Assembly: GCF_022171985.1 (NCBI RefSeq)
Contig: NZ_JAJVHF010000016.1
Coordinates: 16,074-80,073, forward strand
Reading direction: 5' to 3'
Length of the DNA stretch: 64,000 bases
Source: Huaxiibacter chinensis
GTDB lineage: Bacteria; Pseudomonadota; Gammaproteobacteria; Enterobacterales; Enterobacteriaceae
The notes beneath the pieces are model-generated. The model made no database searches. It saw nothing but the letters and a program-made list of their open reading frames with translations, and was not told the origin of the DNA. A program made the position numbers and the translations under genes. Positions 10,016-19,338 of this stretch are shown piece after piece; the first letter of the stretch is position 1; each line of letters opens with the position of its first letter.

Positions 10016-10636
10016 ATGACCTTCGAGTGGTGGTTCGCTTACCTGCTGACATCCATCATCCTCAGCCTTTCACCGGGTTCTGGCGCGATCAATACCATGA
10101 CCACCTCCATCAATCATGGCTATCGCGGCGCGGCGGCATCCATAGCGGGGTTACAGACGGGGCTTGGGATCCACATCGTTCTGGTGGGTATCGGGCTGGG
10201 TACGCTGTTCTCGCGTTCGGTACTGGCTTTTGAGGTGTTGAAGTGGGCGGGTGCAGCCTATCTCATCTGGCTTGGCATTCAGCAGTGGCGCGCCGCAGGT
10301 TCGATAGACCTGAACACCCTTGCCCATACCCAAACCCGTCGTCACCTGTTTAAGCGCGCGGTCTTTGTGAATCTGACCAACCCGAAAAGTATCGTTTTTC
10401 TGGCAGCGCTCTTTCCACAGTTTATCGTGCCCCATCAACCACAGGTGATGCAGTACGTGGTGCTTGGCGCGACCACCATTATTGTCGATATCATCGTGAT
10501 GATTGGTTACGCGACGCTGGCGCAGCGAATTGCGGCGTGGATTAAAGGGCCTAAGCAGATGAAGGCCCTGAATAAAATCTTTGGTTCGCTGTTTATGCTA
10601 GTTGGGGCGCTGCTTGCGTCAGCGCGCCATGCTTAG
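10016..10636 (+). CDS. rhtB: homoserine / homoserine lactone efflux protein
   Basis: 206-residue LysE/RhtB-family exporter with the family signature [11 protein letters not shown] near the N-terminus, LTNPKSI in the middle and about six hydrophobic segments. E. coli RhtB exports homoserine and gives resistance to homoserine lactone. GGGAG is 7 nt before the ATG. Its stop overlaps the stop of the convergent paralogue rhtC by 4 bp. Confidence 0.96.
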   Translation: MTFEWWFAYLLTSIILSLSPGSGAINTMTTSINHGYRGAAASIAGLQTGLGIHIVLVGIGLGTLFSRSVLAFEVLKWAGAAYLIWLGIQQWRAAGSIDLNTLAHTQTRRHLFKRAVFVNLTNPKSIVFLAALFPQFIVPHQPQVMQYVVLGATTIIVDIIVMIGYATLAQRIAAWIKGPKQMKALNKIFGSLFMLVGALLASARHA

Positions 10637-11253
10637 CGAGAAATGATGAGATGAATGCCAAAGCCGGCGAACAGCGCGCCGGCGAAGCCGTCAATCCACT
10701 TCGCAATACGCTGATAACCGCGACGCATTGCCGGTAAGGCAAACAGGCTGGCCACCACGGTAAACCAGGCAAAGGTTTCTACCACGATCAGCAGGAAGAT
10801 GCCCCAACGCCCACCCGCGCCCACGTTGTCACCCACAAACAGGGAGAACACGGAGCCGAAGTAGATAATCGCTTTTGGGTTCGCCAGATTCGTGAGCAGC
10901 CCTTTAAGAAAACTACGGCCGCCCGTTGCCAGTTCAACCGTCGGTTCTTCCGGCTTTTTATCGTCTTTTTTCAACGCCCCGCGCAGCATCTGGTAGCCCA
11001 TCCAGCACAGATACAGACCCCCGCCCACCATAATGATGTTATGCAGCCACGCCATCTTCGCGAGGATCAGATTCAGCCCCAGCAAGGCAACTGCCGCCCA
11101 GACCATAACGCCCATGGTGATACCAAGCACGCCCATCATCGCCTCTTTACGGGAACGGCTGACGGCGGTCTGTGAGACAAAGAAGAAGTCGGGGCCAGGG
11201 CTCATCAGCGCAACAATGTGCACCAGAGCGACGGTCAGGAATAACATAAGCAT
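10633..11253 (-). CDS. rhtC: threonine efflux protein
   Basis: 206 residues from the ATG at 11253-11251 ([14 protein letters not shown]), the start that aligns with E. coli RhtC; a 17-residue upstream extension is open but unlike the family. LysE-family signature [11 protein letters not shown] and [10 protein letters not shown] are visible, with about six membrane segments. The role is export of threonine. It is downstream of recQ on the same strand and is a paralogue of the convergent rhtB. Confidence 0.95.
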   Translation of the reverse strand: MLMLFLTVALVHIVALMSPGPDFFFVSQTAVSRSRKEAMMGVLGITMGVMVWAAVALLGLNLILAKMAWLHNIIMVGGGLYLCWMGYQMLRGALKKDDKKPEEPTVELATGGRSFLKGLLTNLANPKAIIYFGSVFSLFVGDNVGAGGRWGIFLLIVVETFAWFTVVASLFALPAMRRGYQRIAKWIDGFAGALFAGFGIHLIISR

Positions 11254-11293
11254 GATGATTGGCTCGCGGGAAAAAAGTCGTTCAGTGAGCAAC

Positions 11294-11319
11294 CATCCTG
11301 GCATTTTTTAGCCAGGATG
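11294..11319. other. perfect 9-bp inverted repeat between recQ and rhtC
   Basis: CATCCTGGC (11294-11302) and GCCAGGATG (11311-11319) flank an 8-nt A/T loop, directly after the recQ stop. No T tract follows on the minus strand, so it is not a classical terminator. It could be an mRNA 3'-end structure or an attenuating element before rhtC. Confidence 0.5.
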
Positions 11320-11320
11320 A

Positions 11321-13150
11321 CTACTCCTCATCATCGCCGTCTGCATGAGAGCGGATCAGCGCCATAAACTCTTTGCCAAAACGCTCCAGCTTGCGCGTTC
11401 CAACGCCGTTAACGCTGAGCATTTCGCCCGCGCTGAGCGGCATTTGTTCGGCCATTTCGATAAGCGTTGCATCGTTGAACACCACGTATGGCGGAATGTT
11501 CTCTTCGTCGGCAATGGCTTTACGCAGTTTACGCAGCTTGGCAAACAGCTTGCGATCGTAGTTGCCGCCATAGGATTTCTGCATCACGCGCGGTTTTAGC
11601 GCCACGACACGCGGCACGGCGAGCTGGAGTTCAATTTCACCGCGTAATACCGGACGCGCCGCTTCAGTCAGCTGTAGCGCAGAATGTTGCGCGATATTCT
11701 GCGTGGCGAACCCCAGATGGATCAGCTGGCGAATAATGCTCACCCAGTGCTCGTGGCTCTGCTCTTTACCGATACCGTAGACCGGCAACTTATCATGGCC
11801 CATCTCGCGGATACGCTGATTGTTGGCCCCCCGCAGCACTTCCACGACATACCCCATGCCAAAGCGCTGGTTGACGCGTCCAATGGTAGAGAGCGCTTTA
11901 CGCGCGTCCATAAGGCCATCGTACTGCTTTGGCGGATCGAGGCAGATATCGCAGTTACCGCACGGCTCCTGGCGCCCTTCACCAAAGTAATTGAGCAAGA
12001 CCAGGCGACGGCAGGTTTGCGCTTCGGCAAAGGCCCCCATGGCGTTGAGCTTATGGCGTTCGATATCCAGCAGCTGTCCGGCCGGTTTTTCTTCGAGGCA
12101 GCGGCGCAGCCAGGCCATATCGGCCGGATCGTAGAACAGCATCGCTTCCGCTGGCAGGCCGTCACGCCCGGCACGACCCGTTTCCTGATAGTACGATTCG
12201 ATATTGCGCGGAATATCGAAATGCACCACAAAGCGGACGTTGGGCTTGTTTATGCCCATCCCAAACGCCACGGTGGCGACCACGATTTGCAGATCGTCGC
12301 GCTGAAACTTTTCCTGCACGTCGGCGCGAATATGATTCTCCAGCCCGGCATGGTACGCCGCTGCGCTGAAGCCTCTGTTTTGCAGACGTGCGGCGGTGTC
12401 TTCCACTTTCGCGCGGCTGTTACAGTAGATAATACCGGACTTGCCGCGTTGTTCCTGGACGTATCGCAGAAGCTGATCCAGAGGCTTGAACTTTTCCATC
12501 AGCATATAGCGGATGTTAGGTCGGTCGAAGCTGCTGACCTGGATAAAGGGATCGTTCAGTCCAAGCAGACGGACAATATCAAGACGCGTGGTGTCATCGG
12601 CGGTGGCGGTCAGCGCCATAAAGGGCAAGGCAGGAAAACGCTGGCGCAGTTGGCCCAGCGCGGCATATTCCGGGCGGAAATCGTGTCCCCACTGAGAGAT
12701 ACAGTGCGCCTCATCCACCGCCAGTAACACGGGGTTCCAGTGGGCTAAATGCTCGAGGAAGTTATCCAGCATCAGCCGCTCAGGGGCGATATACAACAGG
12801 CGGATTTGCCCGTTACGGCAGCCTGCCATCACCTCCTGCTGCTGTTCCCGGGTTTGCGTGGAGTTAATGCAGGCAGCGGCCACGCCGTTTGCCAGCAGTT
12901 GGTCCACCTGATCTTTCATCAGGGATATCAGCGGCGACACCACAACCGTCAGGCCGTTAAGAACCAGCGCGGGCACCTGATAGCACAGGGATTTTCCCCC
13001 GCCGGTTGGCATCACCACCAGGCAATCGCGGCCTTCCAGCACGGTTTCAATGATGGTTTCCTGGCCAGGGCGGAATTGCTGATAGCCAAAGGTTTCGTGT
13101 AGAACCTGTTTAGCCAGCGATTCCTGATTCATTACTTCCGCCTGCGCCAC
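11321..13150 (-). CDS. recQ: ATP-dependent DNA helicase RecQ
   Basis: 609 residues, the E. coli length. Superfamily 2 3'-5' helicase of the RecF pathway. Walker A is TGGGKS (K53), Walker B is DEAH, and SAT-like TATADD and the arginine-finger region QETGRAGRDG are present. The zinc-binding cysteines lie in CRRLVLLNYFGE...CGNCDIC. A C-terminal HRDC domain ends the protein before an acidic DGDDEE tail. It follows pldA on the same strand, with an intrinsic terminator between them. Confidence 0.98.
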   Translation of the reverse strand: MAQAEVMNQESLAKQVLHETFGYQQFRPGQETIIETVLEGRDCLVVMPTGGGKSLCYQVPALVLNGLTVVVSPLISLMKDQVDQLLANGVAAACINSTQTREQQQEVMAGCRNGQIRLLYIAPERLMLDNFLEHLAHWNPVLLAVDEAHCISQWGHDFRPEYAALGQLRQRFPALPFMALTATADDTTRLDIVRLLGLNDPFIQVSSFDRPNIRYMLMEKFKPLDQLLRYVQEQRGKSGIIYCNSRAKVEDTAARLQNRGFSAAAYHAGLENHIRADVQEKFQRDDLQIVVATVAFGMGINKPNVRFVVHFDIPRNIESYYQETGRAGRDGLPAEAMLFYDPADMAWLRRCLEEKPAGQLLDIERHKLNAMGAFAEAQTCRRLVLLNYFGEGRQEPCGNCDICLDPPKQYDGLMDARKALSTIGRVNQRFGMGYVVEVLRGANNQRIREMGHDKLPVYGIGKEQSHEHWVSIIRQLIHLGFATQNIAQHSALQLTEAARPVLRGEIELQLAVPRVVALKPRVMQKSYGGNYDRKLFAKLRKLRKAIADEENIPPYVVFNDATLIEMAEQMPLSAGEMLSVNGVGTRKLERFGKEFMALIRSHADGDDEE

Positions 13151-13170
13151 ATTGACCCCATTTACCAGAA

Positions 13171-13199
13171 TAAAAAACAGGCGCTATTTTCAGCGCCTG
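13171..13199 (-). terminator. intrinsic terminator of pldA
   Basis: An 8-bp stem (CAGGCGCT 13178-13185 with AGCGCCTG 13192-13199) is followed on the minus strand by a T-rich run (complement of 13171-13177). It lies between the pldA stop and the recQ start. Confidence 0.85.
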
Positions 13200-13241
13200 A
13201 GAGAGAAAGTTCAACGTTTAACGCAAAAACATTCGAGCCTG

Positions 13242-14111
13242 CTAGAAAATGTCGTTGAGCATGACACCGACACCCACGCGCGTCTGGTTGTAATTGTAAT
13301 CAATCAGCGACTCGCCATAGCCGCTATAAACCTGGGTATAAATTCGCACGTGTTTGGTCAGTGGATAGCTCAGGCCCATCTCTGCGCCGCCATAGCCGGT
13401 GTTCCAGTTGTACTGGCCTTTCACGCTCAGCACCGCGTCACCTAACTGATAGCCCACTTTCAGCTGATAGTAGCCCATGTATTTGGTGATATCCGGGTTG
13501 TCGTCGGTGTCACCCACTACGTACCAGGGTTTCACTTCCACCATGAAATTACCGTTTTGCGCCATCAGACGCGTATAGGCACGGTTCCAGCTACGGGAGG
13601 TTGGGTCGGAGCGGCCATTCGAGTCGTGGTTAAAGCCGAACTCAACATCGCGTAGCGTCCACCCGGCAAATTCATAGTCGGTCGCAAAACCGAGGAAGAG
13701 CTGCGGCTCATAGTTCGTTTCACGGAAAGGTGAAGACTCCCCTCTGTTAGAAAGCTGCCACCATGACTTCTGGGTATAAGAGGCCCCGAGAACCGAATTC
13801 GGTCCCACAATGCCGCGCCAGAAGGGAAACGCCAGGCTGAGCTGGAATTTAACTTCATCTTTACGCGCATTATCAGCCCAGTTATAGGAGCTGATAGCCT
13901 CTTTATTCAGATCGCTGGTTTGCGTGTAGATGACGTAATTCGTGTCATACGGATAAAGCGTGAACGGATTGTCATGCTCCTGAAGAAGGTTGGCGATAAT
14001 GCTGCCGTGTACGGCAGGTTTATCGTGAACTTCTTTAACTGTCGCTTCCTGCGCAAATGCTGTGAAGGGCAGCGCAACGCCTGCCAGTAGCCAACCCAGA
14101 TACGTCCGCAT
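13242..14111 (-). CDS. pldA: outer membrane phospholipase A (OMPLA)
   Basis: 289 residues from the ATG at 14111-14109 (MRTYLGWLLAGVALPF), chosen because AGGAG lies 9 nt upstream and it gives a proper 20-residue signal peptide ending TAFA|QEATV. The beta-barrel lipase has its catalytic H162, S164 and N176 region in NHDSNGRSDPTSRSWNR (precursor numbering by analogy with E. coli). It hydrolyses phospholipids misplaced in the outer leaflet and needs Ca2+ and dimerisation. It ends with an aromatic F typical of outer-membrane proteins. Confidence 0.97.
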   Translation of the reverse strand: MRTYLGWLLAGVALPFTAFAQEATVKEVHDKPAVHGSIIANLLQEHDNPFTLYPYDTNYVIYTQTSDLNKEAISSYNWADNARKDEVKFQLSLAFPFWRGIVGPNSVLGASYTQKSWWQLSNRGESSPFRETNYEPQLFLGFATDYEFAGWTLRDVEFGFNHDSNGRSDPTSRSWNRAYTRLMAQNGNFMVEVKPWYVVGDTDDNPDITKYMGYYQLKVGYQLGDAVLSVKGQYNWNTGYGGAEMGLSYPLTKHVRIYTQVYSGYGESLIDYNYNQTRVGVGVMLNDIF

Positions 14112-14267
14112 CGGTGGTGCTCTCCTGCGAAAAAAATTATTTGATGAATTATGTCGGCACATTCTACCTGTTTCTTCGTGAACTTCCCCTCCTGGTTTCT
14201 GAAAGTGGAAAATCCTCCTCCAGAAGCATAAAATCAACAACTCATTAACAAAAGGATGTCATTTTTC

Positions 14268-14735
14268 ATGTCAGCTACGCTTACCGCTGAAGAAGCGTTA
14301 AAACTCGTGGGCGAGATTTTTGTCTACCATATGCCCTTCAACCGTGCGTTAGGACTGGAACTGGAGCGCTATGAGAAAGCCTTCGCGCAGTTAAGCTTTA
14401 ACAACCAGCCGATGATGGTGGGCAACTGGGCGCAAAGTATTTTGCATGGTGGGGTGATCGCCTCAGCGCTGGATGTTGCCGCCGGGCTGGTCTGCGTGGG
14501 CAGCACGCTGACGCGTCACGATACCATTAACGAAGATGAACTTCGTCAGCGCCTGTCGCGCATGGGCACCATCGATCTTCGCGTGGATTATCTGCGTCCT
14601 GGCCGTGGAAATCGCTTTACCGCCACCAGCAGCCTGCTGCGGGCGGGCAATAAGGTCGCCGTCGCGCGCGTTGAATTGCATAACGAAGATCAGGTGTATA
14701 TCGCCAGCGCAACTGCCACTTATATGGTGGGTTAA
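14268..14735 (+). CDS. yigI: hotdog-fold acyl-CoA thioesterase YigI
   Basis: 155 residues from the ATG at 14268, which has AAGGA at a normal distance; an ATG 12 nt upstream sits on top of that ribosome site. PaaI-like thioesterase fold with [14 protein letters not shown] (active-site helix) and [10 protein letters not shown]. coli YigI acts on medium/long-chain acyl-CoAs; the same is inferred. Divergent from pldA. Confidence 0.9.
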   Translation: MSATLTAEEALKLVGEIFVYHMPFNRALGLELERYEKAFAQLSFNNQPMMVGNWAQSILHGGVIASALDVAAGLVCVGSTLTRHDTINEDELRQRLSRMGTIDLRVDYLRPGRGNRFTATSSLLRAGNKVAVARVELHNEDQVYIASATATYMVG

Positions 14736-14786
14736 GACGCGTAAATCGGGTAAAATTATTTCACTTTTCTGTAACGGATTTTCCCG

Positions 14787-15683
14787 ATGGATGCTAAGCA
14801 AACGCGGCAGGGCGTGCTACTCGCTCTTGCCGCATATTTTATTTGGGGTATCGCGCCCGCCTATTTCAAGCTGATTCACTACGTTCCAGCCGATGAGATC
14901 CTCACCCACCGCGTGATTTGGTCATTTTTCTTTATGATCGCCCTGATGAGCGTAAGCCGTCAGTGGTCCGGGGTGAAAGTCTTGCTTCAAACGCCGAAGA
15001 AAATTTTTCTGCTGGCGCTTTCTGCCGTCCTGATTGGCGGTAACTGGTTACTGTTCATTTGGGCGGTGAATAACCATCACATGCTGGAAGCCAGCCTTGG
15101 CTACTTTATTAATCCGCTGGTGAATATTGTTCTGGGGATGCTGTTCCTCGGCGAACGTTTCCGTCGGATGCAATGGGTGGCGGTCCTGCTTGCTTTCTGT
15201 GGCGTTCTGGTCCAGCTGTGGACCTTTGGTTCACTGCCGGTGATCGCGCTGGGGCTGGCGTTCAGCTTTGCGTTTTACGGCCTGGTGCGCAAGAAGATTG
15301 CCGTTGAAGCCCAGACAGGAATGCTGTTCGAAACGCTGTGGCTCCTGCCGCTGGCCGCGATTTATCTGTTTGGTATTGCCGATAGCAGCACCAGCCATAT
15401 GGGGAGCAATCCGTGGTCGCTTAATCTGATGCTGATGGCCGCCGGGGTCGTGACCACCATTCCACTGCTGTGCTTTACCGGTGCCGCGACGCGTCTGCGA
15501 TTGTCGACGCTGGGCTTTTTCCAGTACATCGGCCCAACGCTCATGTTCCTGCTGGCCGTGGTGTTTTATGACGAAGTGCCAGGCGCGGATAAAATGGTGA
15601 CCTTTGCCTTTATCTGGGTGGCGCTGGCGGTATTTGTGGCGGACGCTATTTATACGCAGCGCAGAACGCGCAAAGGATTGTGA
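14787..15683 (+). CDS. rarD: EamA-family permease RarD
   Basis: 298 residues (296 in E. coli). About ten transmembrane helices; starts MDAKQTRQGVLLALAAYF and contains the RarD-type WAVNNHHMLEASLGYFINPLVN segment. Annotated historically as a chloramphenicol-sensitive/resistance permease; its true substrate is not settled. It lies 51 bp after yigI and could be co-transcribed. E. coli yigF and yigG, which lie between rarD and corA there, are absent. Confidence 0.92.
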   Translation: MDAKQTRQGVLLALAAYFIWGIAPAYFKLIHYVPADEILTHRVIWSFFFMIALMSVSRQWSGVKVLLQTPKKIFLLALSAVLIGGNWLLFIWAVNNHHMLEASLGYFINPLVNIVLGMLFLGERFRRMQWVAVLLAFCGVLVQLWTFGSLPVIALGLAFSFAFYGLVRKKIAVEAQTGMLFETLWLLPLAAIYLFGIADSSTSHMGSNPWSLNLMLMAAGVVTTIPLLCFTGAATRLRLSTLGFFQYIGPTLMFLLAVVFYDEVPGADKMVTFAFIWVALAVFVADAIYTQRRTRKGL

Positions 15684-15687
15684 TGAG

Positions 15688-15716
15688 TGCCGGAGAGCGA
15701 CAACGCCACCTCCGGC
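15688..15716. repeat. REP-like palindrome between convergent rarD and corA
   Basis: GCCGGAG and CTCCGGC arms surround a GCG/CGC inner pairing, in the short gap between the rarD stop and the corA stop. The form and position resemble a single REP unit; no strong T tract follows on either strand. Confidence 0.5.
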
Positions 15717-15762
15717 CATAAAGACTTACATGGCGGGTAAACGCAGCGCCACCCGCCAGCTT

Positions 15763-16713
15763 TTACAACCAGTTACGACGCTTAAAGTACAGATACGGCG
15801 CAAGCCCGGCGAGCAGCATAAATATAATCGCGCCCGGGTAGCCAAAGCTCCACCTCAGTTCCGGCATAAACTCGAAGTTCATCCCGTAGCTCGATGCCAC
15901 AAGCGTTGGGGGCAGAAACACCACCGAGACCACCGAGAAGATTTTGATGATGCGGTTCTGCTCGATGTTGATAAAGCCCATCGCCGCCTGCATCAGGAAG
16001 TTCACCTTCTGGAACAGGGATTCATTGTGCGGCAACAGGGATTCGATATCGCGCAGAATTTCACGCGCCTGCTCCAGCTGACCGCCCGGTAAACGCGCTT
16101 TACGCACCAGGAAGTTCAGCGCACGTTGGGTATCCATCAGACACAAACGCACTTTCCAGCCGATATCTTCCTGCTCTGCCAGCGTGGAGAGCGCTTCATC
16201 GTATTCATCGCCCTGATGCCCTTCCATGATGACGCGGCTGAGCTTTTCCAGATCGCTATAGATGTTTTCGATTTCGTCTGCCAGCTGTTCGATTTTCGTT
16301 TCAAACAGATCGAGCAACAGCTCGTAGGCGTTGCCGTCAACCATCGCCTGGCTGCGGGCACGCATACGGTACAGACGAAACGCTGGCAGTTCACGTTCCC
16401 GCAGGGTGAAGAGGCGACCGTCGCGAATGGTAAACGCCACGGTGGAGTTACCGGCGTGATCGTCAGCATCTTCATAGAAGAAGAAGGAGTGAATGTGCAG
16501 ACCGTCTTCGTCTTCAAAGAAACGTGCGGATGCTTCGATATCTTCCAGTTCCGGGCGGGTTGCCAGGTTTTGTCCAAGTTCAGATTGCACGCGCAGGCGT
16601 TCATCGTCGTCCGGCTCGACCAGATCCACCCATACGGCGTCAATGAGGGGCTGTGACTCTTCAGCTTCAAGCCGAATCAGTCGGTTTTTTTCGAGTTGAA
16701 ATGCGCTCAACAT
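15763..16713 (-). CDS. corA: magnesium/nickel/cobalt transporter CorA
   Basis: 316 residues from the ATG at 16713-16711 ([12 protein letters not shown]), preceded by GGGAG; an upstream in-frame start adds 16 residues absent from the family. A large acidic cytoplasmic domain and long coiled helix are followed by two C-terminal transmembrane helices. The signature [11 protein letters not shown] lies at the pore entrance and the basic tail KRRNWL ends the protein. It forms a pentameric Mg2+ channel. A long structured leader precedes it. Confidence 0.97.
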   Translation of the reverse strand: MLSAFQLEKNRLIRLEAEESQPLIDAVWVDLVEPDDDERLRVQSELGQNLATRPELEDIEASARFFEDEDGLHIHSFFFYEDADDHAGNSTVAFTIRDGRLFTLRERELPAFRLYRMRARSQAMVDGNAYELLLDLFETKIEQLADEIENIYSDLEKLSRVIMEGHQGDEYDEALSTLAEQEDIGWKVRLCLMDTQRALNFLVRKARLPGGQLEQAREILRDIESLLPHNESLFQKVNFLMQAAMGFINIEQNRIIKIFSVVSVVFLPPTLVASSYGMNFEFMPELRWSFGYPGAIIFMLLAGLAPYLYFKRRNWL

Positions 16714-17067
16714 GACCGGGACTCCCAATGCAAAATATATCGGACAGTTCGGTGGGCACACTGAAACAATAAGGGTTTCAGACCATTAAACAGCCTGACT
16801 CAGCGCGACGGGAAAAGAGGTCGCTGACAACCACTAAGGCCATCAGCAAGAGGAGATAGCCTTAGGAGTTGTTCCTGGATGACAGGGAATTGAGCCAGTA
16901 TCTACTGGGTGTGTCCAAGGCGAATGTCCTCTTAGCGTAATCGTGCGCGCATGTTACGCCAGCACTAATAGTGGCGTCAACACGCAGCGGAACGCGGAAG
17001 CGCAATAAATCGCCTTCAGTGATTAAGGCTAGCACATCATTACAAAATAATGATATTTTTCTGAAAG
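16714..17067 (-). promoter_or_regulatory. corA leader / uvrD-corA spacer with stable hairpin
   Basis: This 354-bp gene-free stretch contains an 11-bp hairpin on the minus strand: CTAAGGCTATC with GATGGCCTTAG (16834-16844 and 16855-16865), one G-U pair and a 10-nt loop. No T tract follows. Salmonella corA has a regulatory leader acting through Rho and a small ORF (corL). A 21-codon frame at 16778-16843 is open but has no Shine-Dalgarno sequence, so I do not call it a gene. Confidence 0.45.
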
Positions 17068-19230
17068 TTACACTGTTTCCAGTCTGGCGTAAGCGGCAAC
17101 CAGCCATTTGATCCCCTGCCCCTGGAACGCCACCTGCAGGCGGCTGTGCTCGCCGCTGCCTTCCAGATTGACGATGGTGCCTTCGCCAAATTTAGCATGG
17201 CGAACACGCTGTCCGAGCTTAAATCCTGTATCGTTTTCAGACATCGGCGTGCCCATTCGCTGATGGTTCACAGGGCGGCTGACGCTGGCGCGCAGGCGCA
17301 CCTCTTCAATACAGGCTTCTGGCAATTCACCGATAAAGCGTGAAGGACGGTGGTAGACCTCTTTGCCATACAGACGACGGGTTTCAGCATAGGTTAACGT
17401 CAGCTTTTGCATCGCACGCGTAACGCCAACATAGGCCAGACGACGCTCTTCCTCCAGACGTCCGCCTTCGTCCAGCGACATCTGACTCGGGAACATGCCC
17501 TCTTCCATACCCACGATAAAGACCTGAGGGAACTCAAGCCCTTTCGCGGAGTGAAGCGTCATTAACTGCACCGCATCCTGCCAGGTATCAGCCTGCCCTT
17601 CTCCCGCTTCCAGCGCGGCGTGGGAGAGGAACGCCTGAAGCGGCATCAGGTCTTCGTCTTCTTCGTTGTAACTGAACTGGCGCGTCGCCGTCACCAGTTC
17701 TTCTAAGTTTTCGATACGCGCCTGACCTTTCTCGCCCTTTTCCTGCTCATACATGATGCGCAGGCCGGAGTCTTTAATCACCCGATCGGTCTGTACGTGC
17801 AGGGGCATATCGGCCGTTTCCTGTGCCAGCGCGTCGATAAGCTCCAGGAAACGCTGCAGGGCGCTCGCCGCTCGCCCGGCAAGGGCTTTCTCCTGCAACA
17901 GTTCACGGCAGGCTTTCCAGAGCGTGAGTTGACGTTCCCGGGCCGCCTGACGCACGACGTCAAGCGTACGGTCACCAATGCCACGCGTCGGGGTATTCAC
18001 CACGCGCTCAAAAGCGGCATCGTCGTTACGGTTGGCAATCAGGCGAAGATAAGAGAGCGCATCTTTGATCTCCTGGCGCTCGAAGAATCGCATGCCGCCA
18101 TAAATGCGGTACGGCATGCTGACCTGCAGCAACGCCTCTTCCAGCACGCGCGACTGGGCGTTGCTGCGATAGAGAATGGCGCACTGCTCCAGCGCGCCGC
18201 CGTTGTCCTGCCAGGTTTTAATCCGGTTGACCACGAAGCGGGCTTCGTCGAGTTCATTGAATGCACAGTAGATCGAAATCGGTTCGCCATCGATGCCGTC
18301 GGTCCAGAGCTTTTTACCCAGACGCCCGTTGTTATTCTCAATTAGGGCGTTGGCTGCGCTCAGAATGTTGCTGGTCGAGCGGTAGTTCTGTTCCAGACGA
18401 ATAGTTTCGGCACCCGGGAAGTCGTTCAGGAAGCGCTGGATGTTTTCCACCTGCGCGCCGCGCCAGCCGTAAATGGACTGGTCGTCATCGCCGACAATCA
18501 TCACCTTACCGGTATCGCCTGCCAGCAGGCGAATCCATGCGTACTGAATGTTGTTGGTATCCTGGAATTCGTCCACCAGAATATTGGTGAAACGTTCACG
18601 GTAGTGTTGCAGGATATGCGGCTTGTTGAGCCAGAGCTCGTGTGCACGCAGCAGCAGCTCGGCAAAATCCACCAGACCTGCCCGATCGCACGCTTCCTGG
18701 TAGGCCTTATAGACGTTCTGCCAGGTCTGCTCGACTGGGTTGCCGAAGCTCTGGATATGGTGAGGCCGCAGCCCTTCGTCCTTTTGACCGTTGATGTACC
18801 ACATCGCCTGACGGGGCGGCCACTGCTTCTCGTCAAGGTTCATCGCCTTGATAAGGCGCTTTAACAGACGCAGCTGATCTTCGCTGTCGAGGATCTGGAA
18901 ATCCTGCGGGAGATTGGCGTCCATATGGTGCGCGCGCAGCAGACGGTGCGCCAGGCCGTGGAAAGTGCCGACCCACATACCGCCCTGGCTGGTGCCCATC
19001 AGCTGTGCAATACGGTGACGCATCTCCGCCGCCGCTTTGTTGGTAAAGGTTACCGCCATAATGGAGTACGGCGAGCAGTTCTCGACGCTTTGTAACCAGG
19101 CGATACGGTGTACCAGAACACGCGTCTTACCGCTGCCCGCCCCAGCCAGCACCAGCATGTTTGTGCGCGTCGCGGCAACCGCGTCACGCTGTTTGTCATT
19201 AAGGCTGTCGAGCAGGTAAGAAACGTCCAT
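17068..19230 (-). CDS. uvrD: DNA helicase II (UvrD)
   Basis: 720 residues from the ATG at 19230-19228 (MDVSYLLDSLNDKQRDAV), the E. coli length; a GTG four codons upstream is also open. Superfamily 1 3'-5' helicase. Walker A AGAGSGKT (K35), Walker [21 protein letters not shown] and the VTRA motif near the C-terminus are visible, followed by the RNA polymerase-binding Tudor-like tail. It acts in nucleotide excision repair and mismatch repair. A LexA-like box lies upstream. Confidence 0.98.
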   Translation of the reverse strand: MDVSYLLDSLNDKQRDAVAATRTNMLVLAGAGSGKTRVLVHRIAWLQSVENCSPYSIMAVTFTNKAAAEMRHRIAQLMGTSQGGMWVGTFHGLAHRLLRAHHMDANLPQDFQILDSEDQLRLLKRLIKAMNLDEKQWPPRQAMWYINGQKDEGLRPHHIQSFGNPVEQTWQNVYKAYQEACDRAGLVDFAELLLRAHELWLNKPHILQHYRERFTNILVDEFQDTNNIQYAWIRLLAGDTGKVMIVGDDDQSIYGWRGAQVENIQRFLNDFPGAETIRLEQNYRSTSNILSAANALIENNNGRLGKKLWTDGIDGEPISIYCAFNELDEARFVVNRIKTWQDNGGALEQCAILYRSNAQSRVLEEALLQVSMPYRIYGGMRFFERQEIKDALSYLRLIANRNDDAAFERVVNTPTRGIGDRTLDVVRQAARERQLTLWKACRELLQEKALAGRAASALQRFLELIDALAQETADMPLHVQTDRVIKDSGLRIMYEQEKGEKGQARIENLEELVTATRQFSYNEEDEDLMPLQAFLSHAALEAGEGQADTWQDAVQLMTLHSAKGLEFPQVFIVGMEEGMFPSQMSLDEGGRLEEERRLAYVGVTRAMQKLTLTYAETRRLYGKEVYHRPSRFIGELPEACIEEVRLRASVSRPVNHQRMGTPMSENDTGFKLGQRVRHAKFGEGTIVNLEGSGEHSRLQVAFQGQGIKWLVAAYARLETV

Positions 19231-19265
19231 TGGCACCGTCACGTAGTCATCAGGAAAACCGCAAA

Positions 19266-19294
19266 GCGCCCGATGGCGCTTCGCCTACCCGGGT
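19266..19294. repeat. REP-like palindrome in the uvrD 5' region
   Basis: GCGCCCGATGGCGCTTCGCC then TACCCGGG gives nested arms (CCCG/CGGG outer, GGCG/CGCC inner) of REP type. It lies 36 bp upstream of the uvrD start and downstream of the LexA-like box, so it is probably within the uvrD 5' untranslated region. Confidence 0.6.
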
Positions 19295-19310
19295 CTGCAA
19301 TGACAAAACC

Positions 19311-19326
19311 CTGGTAATTTATACAA
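19311..19326 (-). promoter_or_regulatory. LexA-like (SOS) box of uvrD
   Basis: On the minus strand TTGTATAAATTACCAG has the CTG-N10-CAG layout with one departure (TTG in the first half). E. coli uvrD has a LexA box of very similar sequence at this place. Binding affinity may be lowered by the TTG half-site. Confidence 0.6.
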
Positions 19327-19338
19327 TACTGCTGGTGA

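Noticed and set aside
11684..12727. Long open frame on the plus strand (about 347 codons) opposite recQ
   Set aside because: It is antisense to a clearly coding recQ, has no recognisable protein features, and arises from GC-rich codon usage on the opposite strand.
14112..14240. N-terminal extension of pldA by 43 residues
   Set aside because: It would bury the 20-residue signal peptide; AGGAG lies directly before the internal ATG at 14111.
16778..16843. 21-codon frame upstream of corA as a corL candidate
   Set aside because: No Shine-Dalgarno sequence precedes the ATG and the start lies within the hairpin. I cannot align it to Salmonella corL from memory, so it is mentioned only within the leader feature.
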